Shown here in pieces: positions 12,213 to 22,585 of a stretch of DNA of 34,757 bases (position 1 is the first letter of the stretch; each line of letters starts with the position of its first letter). A model generated the notes under the pieces. That model had not been told where the DNA came from and did not search any database. It saw nothing but the letters and a program-made list of their open reading frames with translations. The position numbers and the translations under genes are program-made. This stretch comes from Penium margaritaceum. Taxonomy: Eukaryota; Streptophyta; Zygnematophyceae; Desmidiales; Peniaceae. The stretch is taken from the NCBI GenBank assembly GCA_023375785.1, contig SZWC01001183.1, positions 225,591 through 260,347 of the forward strand, given 5' to 3'.

Positions 12213-13010
12213 TGGGATATGTGTGTGCATGTGTCTACTTTCGTGTCACATCTTATGACATCCGTGTGCATTTGTGCGTGCTTATTTGTGTGTTGGCTGT
12301 GGATAATGGGAAAGTGTTGGTTTGTGCGTCACATATACATTGTGACCTCTGGCCTCATTGCACACTGACTACTCTGTTGCAAGTGACTGATTTCGGAGAA
12401 GTCCTGCCACCAGCTGCTCCATCGTGCGAGTGGTGATGACGTGCCACAACAAGAATTTGTGGTGAGACAACTCCGGAACAGCTGGATGAGAGGTAACTAC
12501 ATCGGTTGTGCCTCCAATCCATCCACCACAGGCTCATAGATATTTACATGGTTATTTTCTACCTTTCCTACCGGGTTTGGAAACATGCTAGAGTTTGCTG
12601 GGTAGAGCCAGGCTCGCTTCCTAGACTAAGTGATGTCAACTTTCTGATTGAAAAGTTGACTATTGTGTAAAGATGGTTTGATTCGTTTTGTTGACAAAGG
12701 TTTTTGGTGATCAAGAGCTTGTTGCCCACTCGCTCTTGTCCTTTTTGGCCGCCGCCGAGCATATTGTTCATTCCTTACTTGCTCTTCTTTGCAAGAACAC
12801 AACTCTCCACAGAATTCTCCATAGTTACACGCTAATTTTGCTTCTATGACTTTTCTTCCTCTCTTGTCATTATCCAAAAGTGGAAGGGCTAAAAAAAACA
12901 ACAAAATTGATAGGAGACCTTCAACAACCTACAGGAAATAGGTCAAGAGATCAACCAATTCTTTTGCTTACATTGACCTGCATCTTTCAATGCGCCGCGG
13001 CGTTGTGACC
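12213..13010. other. 3' flank of the copia remnant, possibly its LTR
   Basis: No gene recognised. TGTTGGTTTGTGCGTCAC at 12315 follows the purine-rich AATGGGAAAG and vaguely resembles the start of the element 1 LTR (TGTTGTGCTTTGTGCC). This could be the 3' LTR of the copia remnant, but no second copy is in the window to prove it. Confidence 0.35.
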
Positions 13011-13568
13011 AGAAGGGGAGGAAGTGCTAGGTCCTTGAAAAGTAGGATTCCATTCAACTCACATGTGCCTTTTCCCTAAAACTTATGGCCCACCACACAT
13101 TGACCTCTGCATTTTTACGCCATTCGGCTGATGGCATTCTGGCCAGCTGCCGCAACCTCCGTTTTTCTGTTTGAGAAGGCTCTCACACAATCGATTAATT
13201 TCTAAAAGCTTAAAAAAAAAACTATCACAAACCATATCAGCATTTCAATATTCTTAAGTCGAATTCTTGAAAATGCTAGTGTTTTCTAAAGACATGCCTC
13301 GGTTTTCTTGAAAACACCTGCATTCTCGGTCGAGTTTCTCGAAGAAACCTCTTACGACGTGGTGCCGCACATGTTTATTAATTCTAGCACCCAAGACCCC
13401 ATGTATCCTTCTTGTAATTTTTGTTGTATGTTTTTGCTCGACAATTTCATCACTTGTTATCGAAGCAAACTTATTGCTGATTACAAACTATACAGCTGTC
13501 CCAATTTTTCAAATCGATTTTTTCTTCACAACTTCTTTTGGATCACCATCTACATCCTGATAGGCACA
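13011..13568 (+). repeat. Polypurine tract and gypsy LTR (copy D)
   Basis: AGAAGGGGAGGAAG (13011-13024) precedes TGCTAGGTCCTT. The following roughly 545 bp align by eye with LTR copy A through to CACCATCTACATCC and CACA at 13568. Shared landmarks include ATGGCCCACCACACATTGAC, TTTTTACGCCATTCGGCTGA and TTCTCGGTCGAGTTTCTCG. The length is close to copy A (about 555 bp). It has its own polypurine tract and so was once the 3' end of an element. Confidence 0.65.
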
Positions 13569-14250
13569 ATAGGAGGATGGTGAAGTACTAAGGGGTGATG
13601 GTTTCTTTTTTCCGGGGAAAATAAATCGGAGTTGCTGTGAAAGCACCACGCACCTGCACAAATTGACAAGCAAAAATCGCGACGAAGGCATGTGCCTGTT
13701 TCAACAGTGCATGTTGAAGCAATGTCGAGCAAGCATTCTCATGCATGTTTTGTGCTGAATTCAAATCGTACCAATGCTGATGAAACCTACCCTTGTGATT
13801 TCTTACCTTATACACAAATCAAAAGGCCAATACAGCAGTGCATGAAATCCTTAGACAACTATGAGTCGTTGAATAGGGTATAAGATCATTCCATTCAATT
13901 CATATCAATGTGATGTATGGATACAAACAGCTCCAGGCAAGAGGAAACAATGATTGGCCATTGGAGCCGAATCATGCCAAAGACTATCCTTTCTTTTTGT
14001 TTTTTAGATCCTTTATGGTTGAATGGTGAATAACCAGGAACAAAAATAGGTGGGAGTGCTACATCGTCGGGGATGAATGAAAATAGGCGGGAGTGACTCC
14101 GCATCTAGAGTGGGGCCAAATCAGGCACTTCAGATTGTTTTATCCTTCTTTTTGTTTACGTTTATGTGGGAATGTTGCACTTCAAACAATAAAAGTGACA
14201 AATATCCCTGTATTTTTCATGCGTGACTCTCATGTACCCCAATATCAAAA
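13569..14250. other. No gene or recognisable element
   Basis: AT-rich sequence with short open frames on both strands that carry no motif. The stretch is presumably further transposon debris or intergenic DNA. Confidence 0.45.
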
Positions 14251-14364
14251 CAACAAGTCCCATCTGCCCCTACCCCGGGACAATAAACCCCATTTTCTCC
14301 CCAATCCGAGGAATAAGCCTTATCCGTCCCTGTATGGCAACAATGAACCCCATCCTCCCACTCG
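14251..14364. repeat. Imperfect ~32-bp tandem repeat (CAATAAACCCCAT-type)
   Basis: Three to four imperfect units built round AATAAACCCCATT, AATAAGCCTTATC and AATGAACCCCATC, spaced about 30-36 bp apart and separated by C-rich linkers such as CTGCCCCTACCCC. It lies directly left of a strong hairpin. Confidence 0.5.
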
Positions 14365-14420
14365 TTTTCACCATGCTCAAACAGCGATGCTCATCGCTGT
14401 GTGAGCATGGTGGAAATGGG
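14361..14420. other. Long near-perfect hairpin (29-nt arms)
   Basis: Arms 14361-14389 and 14392-14420 pair with one internal mismatch (A14380 with G14401) and a few G-T pairs. The innermost core is ACAGCGATG / CATCGCTGT and the next block is CCATGCTCA / TGAGCATGG. The formal loop is two bases, so the innermost pairs would open in RNA. It could be a small foldback element or a small-RNA precursor. Nothing shows transcription. Confidence 0.65.
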
Positions 14421-14497
14421 CATGCATCGCCAGATCTCTGCAATCGAAGCAACTTATCGATGCATTCCCATTCAGGTCTGGGGGAGGGGGGAGATTT

Positions 14498-14544
14498 GGT
14501 TGACAAGTGCCGGCCGGCATTTGTCGGTCGGCGCTTTGTCAACC
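14498..14544. other. GC-rich hairpin, 21 bp
   Basis: GGTTGACAA (14498-14506) pairs with TTGTCAACC (14536-14544). After a one-base bulge GTGCCGGCCGGC pairs with GTCGGTCGGCGC, including G-T pairs, around an ATTT loop. It is the second of four foldbacks within 375 bp. Confidence 0.6.
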
Positions 14545-14618
14545 GCCTCGCCAACCCTCTCAGTCTCCCCCCACCTTTCACGGCCCACCCCTACACCGAC
14601 CATGCCGGATCCAATCAA

Positions 14619-14638
14619 GGCCCTCTTGATTGAGGGCC
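14619..14638. other. Short hairpin
   Basis: GGCCCTC (14619-14625) and GAGGGCC (14632-14638) form a 7-bp stem with a six-base loop. It counts only as part of the local foldback cluster. Confidence 0.45.
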
Positions 14639-14694
14639 GCGATGGAAGGGGTAGCCAGTGGCCTGCCGGGGGACGGGGGAGGGGAGGGGACTTT

Positions 14695-14734
14695 TCCAGG
14701 GAATCCGCTCCAAGAATGGAGCGGATTCCCTGGA
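14695..14734. other. Perfect 17-bp hairpin with six-base loop
   Basis: CCAGGGAATCCGCTCC (14696-14711) is exactly complementary to GGAGCGGATTCCCTGG (14718-14733), with one further T-A pair outside. The loop is AAGAAT. It lies just after a G-rich tract at 14667-14690. No T-run follows, so it does not look like a Pol III terminator. Confidence 0.8.
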
Positions 14735-15229
14735 TTTATGCATTTATGCCCAATCACCACAAATCCACACACTTGAAAATATGTGTACAACGCTGAAACA
14801 TGTGGCGAAGATGCTTCTAGGAAAGCATTCTAGAAAATTGTTAATGTTTCCTGGAAGTTACTGGTTACAATTGTCTTCATAGTTAGTTTTGTGTACATTA
14901 ACACAAGACTTTATCACAATTCATCGAGAAATGGGTGCATTTTGTTTTTTTAAAACCGATTTTCTAAAACAATTGTCCAGAAACACTAAAACACATGCCT
15001 TTTCACTTTGTCACCTATTTTTTGCTTTACGTTAAGGTCATGTTATGATTGTGATTAAGTCACTGACGTCAAATTGTACTATTTTCTGAAAGCTACCAAT
15101 CAAGAACGTTCTTGCAGGGATTGAGCGGAATGCTACACAGTTGTCATGAATGTTTTTTGTTGACACTCGAGCGTCCCCACCTCACCACCCCCTTCGGTAG
15201 CCCAAATATGTAGCGAGGGCATATTGGGA
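14735..15229. other. No gene seen
   Basis: AT-rich sequence without coding signal, RNA gene or recognised repeat. Confidence 0.45.
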
Positions 15230-15760
15230 AGTGAATCAGGAGGGGGTGATTAAATGTACATATGAATCAATTCACTTATGTACATATTGATGAGTACGCA
15301 CGATACACTACCCCAATAAAATTATAGTGTTTGGGGGGGGGGGGGGGTCTCATTGGGGCGCAATGATTTTGTCATTACAGTGCAACTAAGACATTTCGAT
15401 TGAGCTTTGGTTCTTAGTTTGCACCCCAAGCACCGTCCGATTCAAACAATCAACGACCTACGTAAACTTTAAATGAGTCCATAAATGAATAAGTGTATGT
15501 CTATTGGACCTCTACTGGATGTAATTAGCAAGAACATAACTAGGAAGAATTCTGACTCTGGAGAGAGGTGATCATCAATACCCCCCCTCCTCCCCCATCA
15601 TAAAAATGTATGTAGATAGTGCATTGTGTTGTGTATCGGGAGAGGGTGCGTAACAATGCACAAGTGTAAAAACACACTTGCGTACATTTTCCAGCAGATT
15701 CCTCATACACACCTCAATACACACCCCTAACGCACTCGAGGGGGGACCTCTAGAAAGGGC
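15230..15760. repeat. TACAC / poly-G repeat family, left copies
   Basis: Two units share CGATACACTACCCCAATA-like or CTCATACACACCTCAATACA-like segments, GTACAT-rich stretches and homopolymer G or C runs: G15 at 15333-15347 and C-rich at 15581-15597. Related copies lie at 21640-22450, on the other side of the LTR element 15773-21595. Confidence 0.55.
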
Positions 15761-15772
15761 GTGGTTACTAAG

Positions 15773-16478
15773 TATTGGAGTGAGGCAATAACGGCATTGG
15801 ATTTTGGCTTCAGCACGGCGCAGTCTGTTTCAATTTTGGAGGAGTCCATGTGATGTTGCGGATTTCACCGCGATTCAGAAGGAGTTTTCCTATGGGGAAC
15901 TTCATCAGTACAGGGCCAGATAATTCCCAGTTTTTAGTCCTCAAGGACGTGTTCAGACACTGGACGAGTACAAATCATTTGGTGCATCCAAAAGATGTGG
16001 GATTACCTCAGCCAACTCATTGGAGTGATGTCCAAGGTTCAACAACTTGGAAACTGCCACGTAGGTGGCAATCTTGGAAAGTACAAAGCCTATGAGGTTT
16101 ACATGGGCCACTATATGTACATCAACGAGGTTTCTTAGCTCACACACAACCTTGTGGAGGATCTACTACATCATCATCGTCTCTTCCAATGTTGGAGGAC
16201 ACATTACTGCATCAGCGGTTGGGACGGCTAGGACCGCCACTTGTAATGGAGCAGCCTGGACTGAGACGACCGCTATCAGCCAGTGTAGTAGTACAAAAGG
16301 GAGTAACAGTTGTGGCTTCATTAACCAATTCTTGTCTCTCCGACTCCATTGTATCAGCATCAATTATTCTGCACGTCTGCAAGCCACTTAATCTCTGTAC
16401 CAAACTCAAATCCCGGTGTTACTGGAGTTTCCTAGAGGTTCCCTCTAATAACCCACTAAATCTAACAGAGTTTTGCTA
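15773..16478 (+). repeat. 5' LTR (706 bp)
   Basis: It starts near TATTGGAGTGAGGCAATA and ends near CTAACAGAGTTTTGCTA. It aligns end to end with 20890-21595, with landmarks GGATTTTGGCTTCAGCAC, ACTACATCATCATCGTCTC and AGTAGTACAAAAGGGAGTA. No initiator tRNA-Met-type primer site follows; the next bases are GCGTGGAGAGTAG, so either another primer is used or the site is mutated. Confidence 0.85.
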
Positions 16479-16999
16479 GCGTGGAGAGTAGTTTTCATGA
16501 CATCATGAAGGCCTGTCGACCCAAAAGACAGTCAACATGCCAAGACTCTTGTTGAAAGGCTGGATGCCTAGCAAGACGTTGCACCTACTTTCGGCGAGGG
16601 TGTGTCAGATTTCTGTTGCTGAGCTATTCATAGGTTGCTCCTGAGCATGTACTCAATATTGCCGTACATTGTATACTTTTAGTACAATCGGAGCTTCCGC
16701 ATTCAATTCTCAACAATCGTACCAGCATTACTTGGCACATCAAAGGTCCTGGCGTGACAGCAAGGCCAACCAAGCCTTTGTTGTGGTTGTGCGAAAAGCC
16801 AACATAGTATCAGATGAAGGTCGTGCTTTCAGCTAGCATGGGAGCAATAACATAGTAGGAATATTTATAGGTTGAGACGCTCTCCATTGTCTCTGTACAG
16901 TTGAGCGGTAGCAGGCCTTTTTTTTTCCATTCGCCATGCAGTTCAACCTGTACATTACAAAGCCATAGAGGTTCCAATGAGTGGCATGGAATCTGAAAA
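16479..16999. other. 5' leader of the gag-only element, no motif
   Basis: Stop-rich sequence between the 5' LTR and the first gag-like stretch. Nothing recognised. Confidence 0.4.
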
Positions 17000-18473
17000 C
17001 CAAGGGGGAGGTCCTCCTCCCCTTGAGAATCAAGGAGGAGGTCGCCTTCTCCTTGAAATAAAATTAGTTCTGCATGGTTTACGTATGGGTCAAGAGTAGG
17101 GACGCCATGTCGCAGACCATGCACAACACCAAGCAGTAGAGGCACAACGCTTGGCAGAGGACGCGTAGCAAAAAGCGCAACGAGAAAAAGTGGCACGACA
17201 AGCTATGGAGCAAGAAACAACGTCATTGAGGCAGGCGTTTCGAGCTCAAGAGCTCCTTCGACAATAAGAGCAGCTCACACATGCTACTCGAGCAACACAT
17301 ATGCAGTATTTGTAGTAGTCATGTACACATCTAGCAACACAGAATGCACAAATAAAACAACAGCTAGCTTTGTTTCAACATCAGTAGCAGATGCATCAAT
17401 AGATGATGCAACAACAACAACAACTACAACAGCAACAGCAGCCAATGTAATGGCAACAACAGTCGCAAGCATTGTCTGCCCATGTGCCTCATGGAACTAG
17501 CTTGTGCAACTAGCTTTCTCCCAGAAGGTACAACGAGGAGCATCTCTAAACATGGGAGCACCAGAGCACTTTGTGGCACAACCACAAGGTGCGCCATTGG
17601 TGCCACCTGTGGGATCATACCAACATGCTCAACATACACCTTTACCGCAAGCATATGGAAGAATGGCTCGGGAATGGGTGCAAGAATGTCTCAGGTTTAG
17701 CCATATCCAGCAATGCATGTGGTGCAGTTCCCTACGCCTTCCCAACAGATGGCAAGGCATCTCCTTTCTAGCATCTCAAGATCACATTGCCTGCAGCAGC
17801 GGCTTCCTCGCAGCTGCACAAAATCAAAGTTGACAAGTTTGACGGACAGAACTTCTCTCGTTGGATGCACAAGTTCAAGCAAGTTGCACAAATTCATTGT
17901 CTCTGTTAGTTCTACAATGGGCACTACTCACTGCCACCGTTTGGATCATCACCACATGCAGTAGTAGAGTTCAACCACTTCACCAAGGCTGCGTACATGG
18001 TGTTGGGTAACCAACTCACGCCTTGCATCCTACAGGCAATAAAGATATTTGAGGGATCGGCTAAACCTGCTCATCATGCATGGTCCTACCTACTAAGGAC
18101 CTACATGTCAGAAGACTCTATCTTCAAGCCTCACCTCCTCACAGAACTTTCCAACATCAGCCTCAGTAGCTTCACGAGCATTGAGGACTACATCAACAAA
18201 GCCAAGTCACAACGCGTCCAGCTTGCGCTGACTGACACTCCTGTTTTGGAGCCGGTCTTTGTGGCCTTCCTTCTTGACAGATTGACCAGCGATTGGGAGG
18301 AAGTGAGACGCTTCTTGAAGTTCAAGGAGGAGGCTAAACTAACAGAGGCGTATGTGTGCAAGATGTTGTTGACAGAAGAGCACAGTCGCAAGATTTTAAA
18401 GGAAAAGTCACGGCTTCTTTCTTATCCAACATACCCAACAGCTTACAAGACCCTCATGTCCCATGCGACTTAA
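17000..18473 (+). pseudogene. Ty1/copia-type Gag, broken
   Basis: A Q-rich segment (codons CAA/CAG at about 17394-17470) and a proline/glutamine-rich stretch (about 17520-17690) precede the core. KIKVDKFDGQNFSRWMHKFK (about 17823-17882) is the copia Gag start, with its FDG and Trp. After a stop the frame 17997-18473 reads on: MVLGNQLTPCILQ, HHAWSYLLRTYMSED, IEDYINKAKSQRVQLAL, FLLDRLTSDWEEVRRFL. These fit the UBN2-type Gag pattern of W..L...Y, I..Y......L and LL..L...W. Stops and frameshifts upstream of 17997 make it non-functional as it stands. The last open frame of 158 codons is unusually well preserved. Confidence 0.75.
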
Positions 18474-18593
18474 AAAAACACTCCTCTTAAAAAAATTGCG
18501 CCCATAACTTAACCCATTTCACCTGAGGAAAATCAAACATCGCCATCTACACCATTGAGCAACTTTATTTTCAAGCATATAAAAACTCAGCCT

Positions 18594-19263
18594 GTGTAGA
18601 AGTGCCAAAACTGCAAGAAGCCTGGACACATCAGGCTATACTTTAGGTATCGCCTTTGGGATAAAGTGTCTGCAAGGAGGCAGGAGAGTGAGGGAGAGCG
18701 GTCACTGGATTCAAATGGTGAAAAGGAGGAGAGTGATGAAGAAGATGATGAGACTTAGCAAAACTGACTGTTGGAGTGAAAAGAAGCAGTTTGACTTCTT
18801 AGGATCTGTATTCCATGACTTTGAAGTTCCGAGTACCGAGCGAGTTTGTTCAAAGAACGTGTGGTACCTGGACAGTGGGTGCACTTCACATGTTCCGTTT
18901 GACAGATCCTGCCCCCAACACCTTCAGTATCATAAAGAAAGCTACATTATTGTAGCAAATAACTGGCGTGCGCTAGTGAAAAGAAAAGGGAAGATGAAAC
19001 TCACGGGGTACACAGGAGCTCAAGTACACTTTGGCAATGTGATGTTTATCCTTGGGATTTATTTCAACCTCCTATCGCTTGGAGAGTTGTTAAAATGGGG
19101 AGAGCACTTTGTAAACGACGGGGAATGGGTTTCCCTTAAGAGCTGTGAAGATGAAACCTTTGCCGGTGGACACCTCTGCTCCAACGACATGATAAGGCTC
19201 AACCTGAGCCCAACGGTTCAAAAAAACTCCGGCTCTTCCTTTGCTACTGCAAATCAACATTGA
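18594..19263 (+). pseudogene. Gag zinc knuckle and copia aspartic protease
   Basis: At 18600-18644 the frame reads KCQNCKKPGHIRLYF, a CX2CX4HX4C knuckle with the last Cys changed to Phe. After an acidic serine/glutamate stretch in another frame, the 191-codon frame 18688-19263 contains VWYLDSGCTSHVPFD, with the protease D-S-G triad intact (Asp codon 18871-18873). It continues with YIIVANNW, KGKMKLTG and FNLLSLGELLKWG, the usual downstream part of copia protease. The frame closes with TGA at 19261-19263 where the GAG-pre-integrase domain would normally follow. Confidence 0.75.
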
Positions 19264-20880
19264 GTGTACAACTTCCTGAAATACATGCAAAATTGTCGCG
19301 GCAGCCGATGGAACGGATGCACTTTTTGCAAGGTGCCTCCATTTTCTACCAAGGAGTACAACGGATCTATAAAAGTGCATTTGGTGAATGGCAAGCTTTC
19401 CATTGGTGTAATCTGTTTTCTAGTGCACAATGAGGAGAAATTTGGGCCATAGAACACAAAGGAGGAGCACGAGAGCTGCTTCAAGAGTGCCTAAAATGAT
19501 TCTCTTGGCTTCAAAGTAAAACATCAACATTAAGAGTGATTCCTCTGCGCGTGGAAATCTTCTCAAAAGTAGGAAAGACAATTCCTACTTTGACTATGAG
19601 AAGAGGACATCCCATGACAAGGCCATCGACATCGCCACATCCCTCTCCTCACCATTATCATATATGGGCATGGCAGATATGACATGGCGTCAGAGAAATA
19701 TCTCTTGAACCTACAAGAGGAGCAACAAGACGTTGAGAAACAGGATTATCTCCAAACCTTCTACATCAGCCTTCAGCAGTAGCAGCATATGTTTCTACAA
19801 ACAATGGGGAGCAACGACTTTCTTTGGAGAATACTTTACGTAAACATTCTGACCACTCGCGTTCTGCGTGGACGCCGGACACATCATGCCGACATCAGCT
19901 GTTCGTTGCCAAATGCGAGAAGGAGGACGAGGAGAAACTGAAGCCGAGTTTTGAGATCGGAACGACTCGCTCGGGCAAACTGGCCGTCGCAAGACTGATT
20001 CTTCCTTTGGCAACCACCAGCCGCCGCAACATGAGCTCGCTCACGATCACGAGCGCCTCTTTGCTACTCCTAACCGCAAACTGCAAAGTTCGTAGTTCAG
20101 TGCAAGCTCACATAGCAGCTTGCACTACAGGATGAAAGTGCCCAATCGGGAGTGCAGAAGGACAACAAGGGCTCACCGAGGACCTCCTAGATGGCGGACA
20201 ACAGACAGACGATGCAATAGAAGAGGCCCTCGTTGTTGTCTCTGAACTTGACAGTCTCGTCGCAAAGCCACGCAAGAAAACAAGTCCCTTTGCAAGCAAC
20301 AAGCTTCAAACTCTGGAGAGAAAAGCAAGTTCTTGGGTACGGAGAAGCACACGAAGGGGCAAGCGATGTACGGCTTCAACACCGCAAATGTTCCACCAAC
20401 AACATTCGACGTCCTTTCCTACTGCATTGGAGGGTAGGGAACGAGACAGAAGTTAGAAAAAAATCCTTTTCTGGTCGTCAACTCCTCGTAAATGGCTCTA
20501 GACAACTCATTTGTGGTCATTAACAGTAGGAGACATGGTCGTGGATTTTTCAACTGAGAGCATGACACTTGAGGTGCACCTGGGCATTGCCAAAATGCAT
20601 GAGGCAGCCATGGAGAATTTTGGGAGCTGAACCTAGCTTCCTTTTGAAAAATCTTCATCAAGAAGGAGAGCCAACGAACAATTTCTAGATCTGAATCAAT
20701 TTCTCCTCCACACTTGAGGGCACGAACTTGAGGGGGAGCACATCTCTTGACCTCAAAAGCAAGAGAAACAACTGTTGTCGCCACCGAAACGTGGTGATGA
20801 CTCAAGAAATCATTGCTTTCTTTGCCACTGATGAATTTCAAGTGTAGTCGGGTCCTTTTACCTTCACCAACGCACTTATC
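19264..20880. other. Unassigned 1.6-kb segment of the gag-only element
   Basis: It stands where integrase, RT and RNase H should be. None of their motifs is visible on either strand: no HHCC, D..D..E, YVDD or LTKAL. Fragments look weakly coding, for example ALVVVSELDSLVAKPRKKTS (about 20230-20290) and VGDMVVDFSTESMTLEVHLG (about 20526-20585), but have no family I recognise. A 164-codon - strand frame (20419-20913) overlaps the 3' LTR and carries no motif; I do not call it a gene. Confidence 0.45.
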
Positions 20881-20889
20881 GAGGGGGGG
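20881..20889 (+). promoter_or_regulatory. Polypurine tract before the 3' LTR
   Basis: GAGGGGGGG directly abuts TGTTGGAGGAGG, the 3' LTR start. This is the expected plus-strand primer. Confidence 0.75.
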
Positions 20890-21595
20890 TGTTGGAGGAG
20901 GCAATAAATGCACTGGATTTTGGCTTCAGCACAACGTAGTTGGTTTCACTTTTGGAGGAGTCCACGTGAAGTTACGTGATTTTACCGTGATTCACCAGGA
21001 GTTTCATTATGGGAAACTTCCACTGTATAGGGCCATATTATTCCTAGTTTTTAGTCCTTACAGACGTGTTCAAGCTTTGGATGTGTGCAAATGGTTTGGT
21101 GCATCCAAGACAGGTGGGACTACCTCGGCCAAATCTTTGGAGTGATGTCTAGGGTTCAACAACTTGGTAACTGCCTCGTACGTGGCAGTCTTGGAAACTA
21201 CGAAGCCTATGAGGTTTACGTGAGGCACTCTACGTGCATCAACAAGGTTGCTTAGCTCACATGCAACCTTGTGGAGGACGTACTACATCATCATCGTCTC
21301 TTCCAATGTTGGAGGACTCACTACTGCATCAGGCGTTGGGACCACTAAGACCATGACCTACAATGGAGTAGCCTGGATTACTACGACCGCTATTCACCAG
21401 TATAGTAGTACAAAAGGGAGTACCAGTTGTGGCTTCATTAACCAATTCTAGTCTCTCCAACGCCATTAATTTAGCATCAACTATTCTACACGATTACGAG
21501 CCACTTGGTCTATGTACCAGACTCAGACCTCGGTGCTGCTGGAGTTTCCTGGAGGTTCCCTCTAACAACCCACCAAATCTAACAGAGTTCTGCTA
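20890..21595 (+). repeat. 3' LTR (706 bp)
   Basis: It begins TGTTGGAGGAGGCAATA, keeping the canonical TG that the 5' copy has lost, and ends AACAGAGTTCTGCTA. Same length as the 5' LTR. The two differ by many scattered substitutions. Confidence 0.85.
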
Positions 21596-21639
21596 TCGGC
21601 TGACTCTTCTCAACGGCCTAGATTTGGTTTTGTGTATTG

Positions 21640-22450
21640 CACATTATGCACACATGTGTGTTTATACGACTGTCTACGAGATTCACCTTCCCATTCACTC
21701 TCCAGATACACTTTTCATTCTTTCGAGGGAGGGGGGGGGGGTGACTCGTCCCCCCCCCCCTCTACTCAAATTGTATCGGGAGAGTGTATTGGATAGTGTA
21801 TCTAGAGGGAAGCCGAATGAATACACAAGTATATGAATTCAATCGTGTACATTTGCGAGTGAGTTACGATACATTCCCCGATACACTCCCCCAATACACT
21901 TGGGGTGTTTTGGGAGCGGGGTGTTTTGGGAGGGGGGCGTTTGATCCGGGCTCTCTTTTTCAATTTGCATAGTACCCATAGTGCACAATGCACGAGTGAA
22001 GTCTGTGTTTTCTCCCTTTTCTACGTGTCCTGGCTTTATGATGATCGATGACCTTGATCGAGAATAGTAAACATTAAAGGAGATGCGCAAGTGTATTTGT
22101 GGAGATGTCATCCAGGTACACTTACCAATGCATTCTCCACATACAATTTTCAGTTTTGGTGGGGGGGGTCGTCCCCGCACCTCCTCAACTAAAGAGTGTA
22201 TTGCACTGGTGTATTGAAAATTTTATCTTGAAGGGGGCGTATCAAATACACAACTGTATCAATGCACTAGTGTACATGTTTGTGTTGGGTCACGATGCAC
22301 TCCCCGATACACAATATCAATACACTCGCGGTGAATACAGGAGGGGAGGGTCTCGGGAGATTAAAAAATACATTAGTGTACATTTCTCTGGATCTCCATG
22401 ATACACTACCCAATACCTTCACCAAACACACTGGGGGGGGGGGGGGGGTG
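21640..22450. repeat. TACAC / poly-G repeat family, right copies
   Basis: At least three related units. Each has a GATACACTCCCC or GATACACTACCC segment, GTGTACAT stretches (21847, 22271, 22376) and a long G-run: G11 at 21731-21741, G8 at 22161-22168 and G16 at 22433-22448. In three cases the G-run is followed by TGACTC or TCGT and in two of them by a C-run. No coding capacity. It may be a non-autonomous element family or a G-run-prone satellite. Confidence 0.6.
21728..21763. other. G11/C11 foldback
   Basis: Eleven Gs (21731-21741), an eight-base TGACTCGT loop and eleven Cs (21750-21760). A30/T61 and G29/C62 extend the stem. The G-run alone could instead form part of a quadruplex. Confidence 0.8.
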
Positions 22451-22585
22451 ACTCCGAGCGAACCTCGGAAGCAAAACTAGCGAACTATGTGCATAGTCAC
22501 TACATGTAAATCCGTGTTTGTAAGAGTAGTCTTTTCATTCTGTATTCTTTTTTAAGTAGACTATGTTGAACATAAATGACATTTA
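22451..22585. other. Spacer, nothing recognised
   Basis: Short AT-rich spacer. CCGAG and CTCGG at 22455-22469 can pair weakly. Confidence 0.35.

Larger units (their letters stand above)
15773..21595 (+). mobile_element. LTR element with copia gag and protease but no IN-RT-RNase H
   Basis: Two direct repeats of about 706 bp flank 4.4 kb. The interior has a glutamine-rich segment, a copia Gag core, a zinc knuckle and an aspartic protease in the expected order. The remaining 1.6 kb before the 3' LTR holds no recognisable integrase, RT or RNase H. A polypurine tract directly precedes the 3' LTR. The layout matches non-autonomous elements that keep gag (TR-GAG type); a deleted derivative of a full copia element is the alternative. 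LTRs differ at many positions and I found no target-site duplication, so it is old. Confidence 0.75.

Noticed and set aside
14223-14796. Overlapping open frames of 100-136 codons near 14.2-14.8 kb
   Set aside because: They span tandem repeats and hairpins, show no domain, and are open on both strands because of base composition.
20419-20913. 164-codon - strand open frame as a gene
   Set aside because: No motif, overlaps the start of the 3' LTR at 20890 and lies antisense to the element.
15768-21600. Target-site duplication of the gag-only element
   Set aside because: CTAAG before 15773 and TCGGC after 21595 do not match. The ends may be misplaced by a few bases or the sites mutated.
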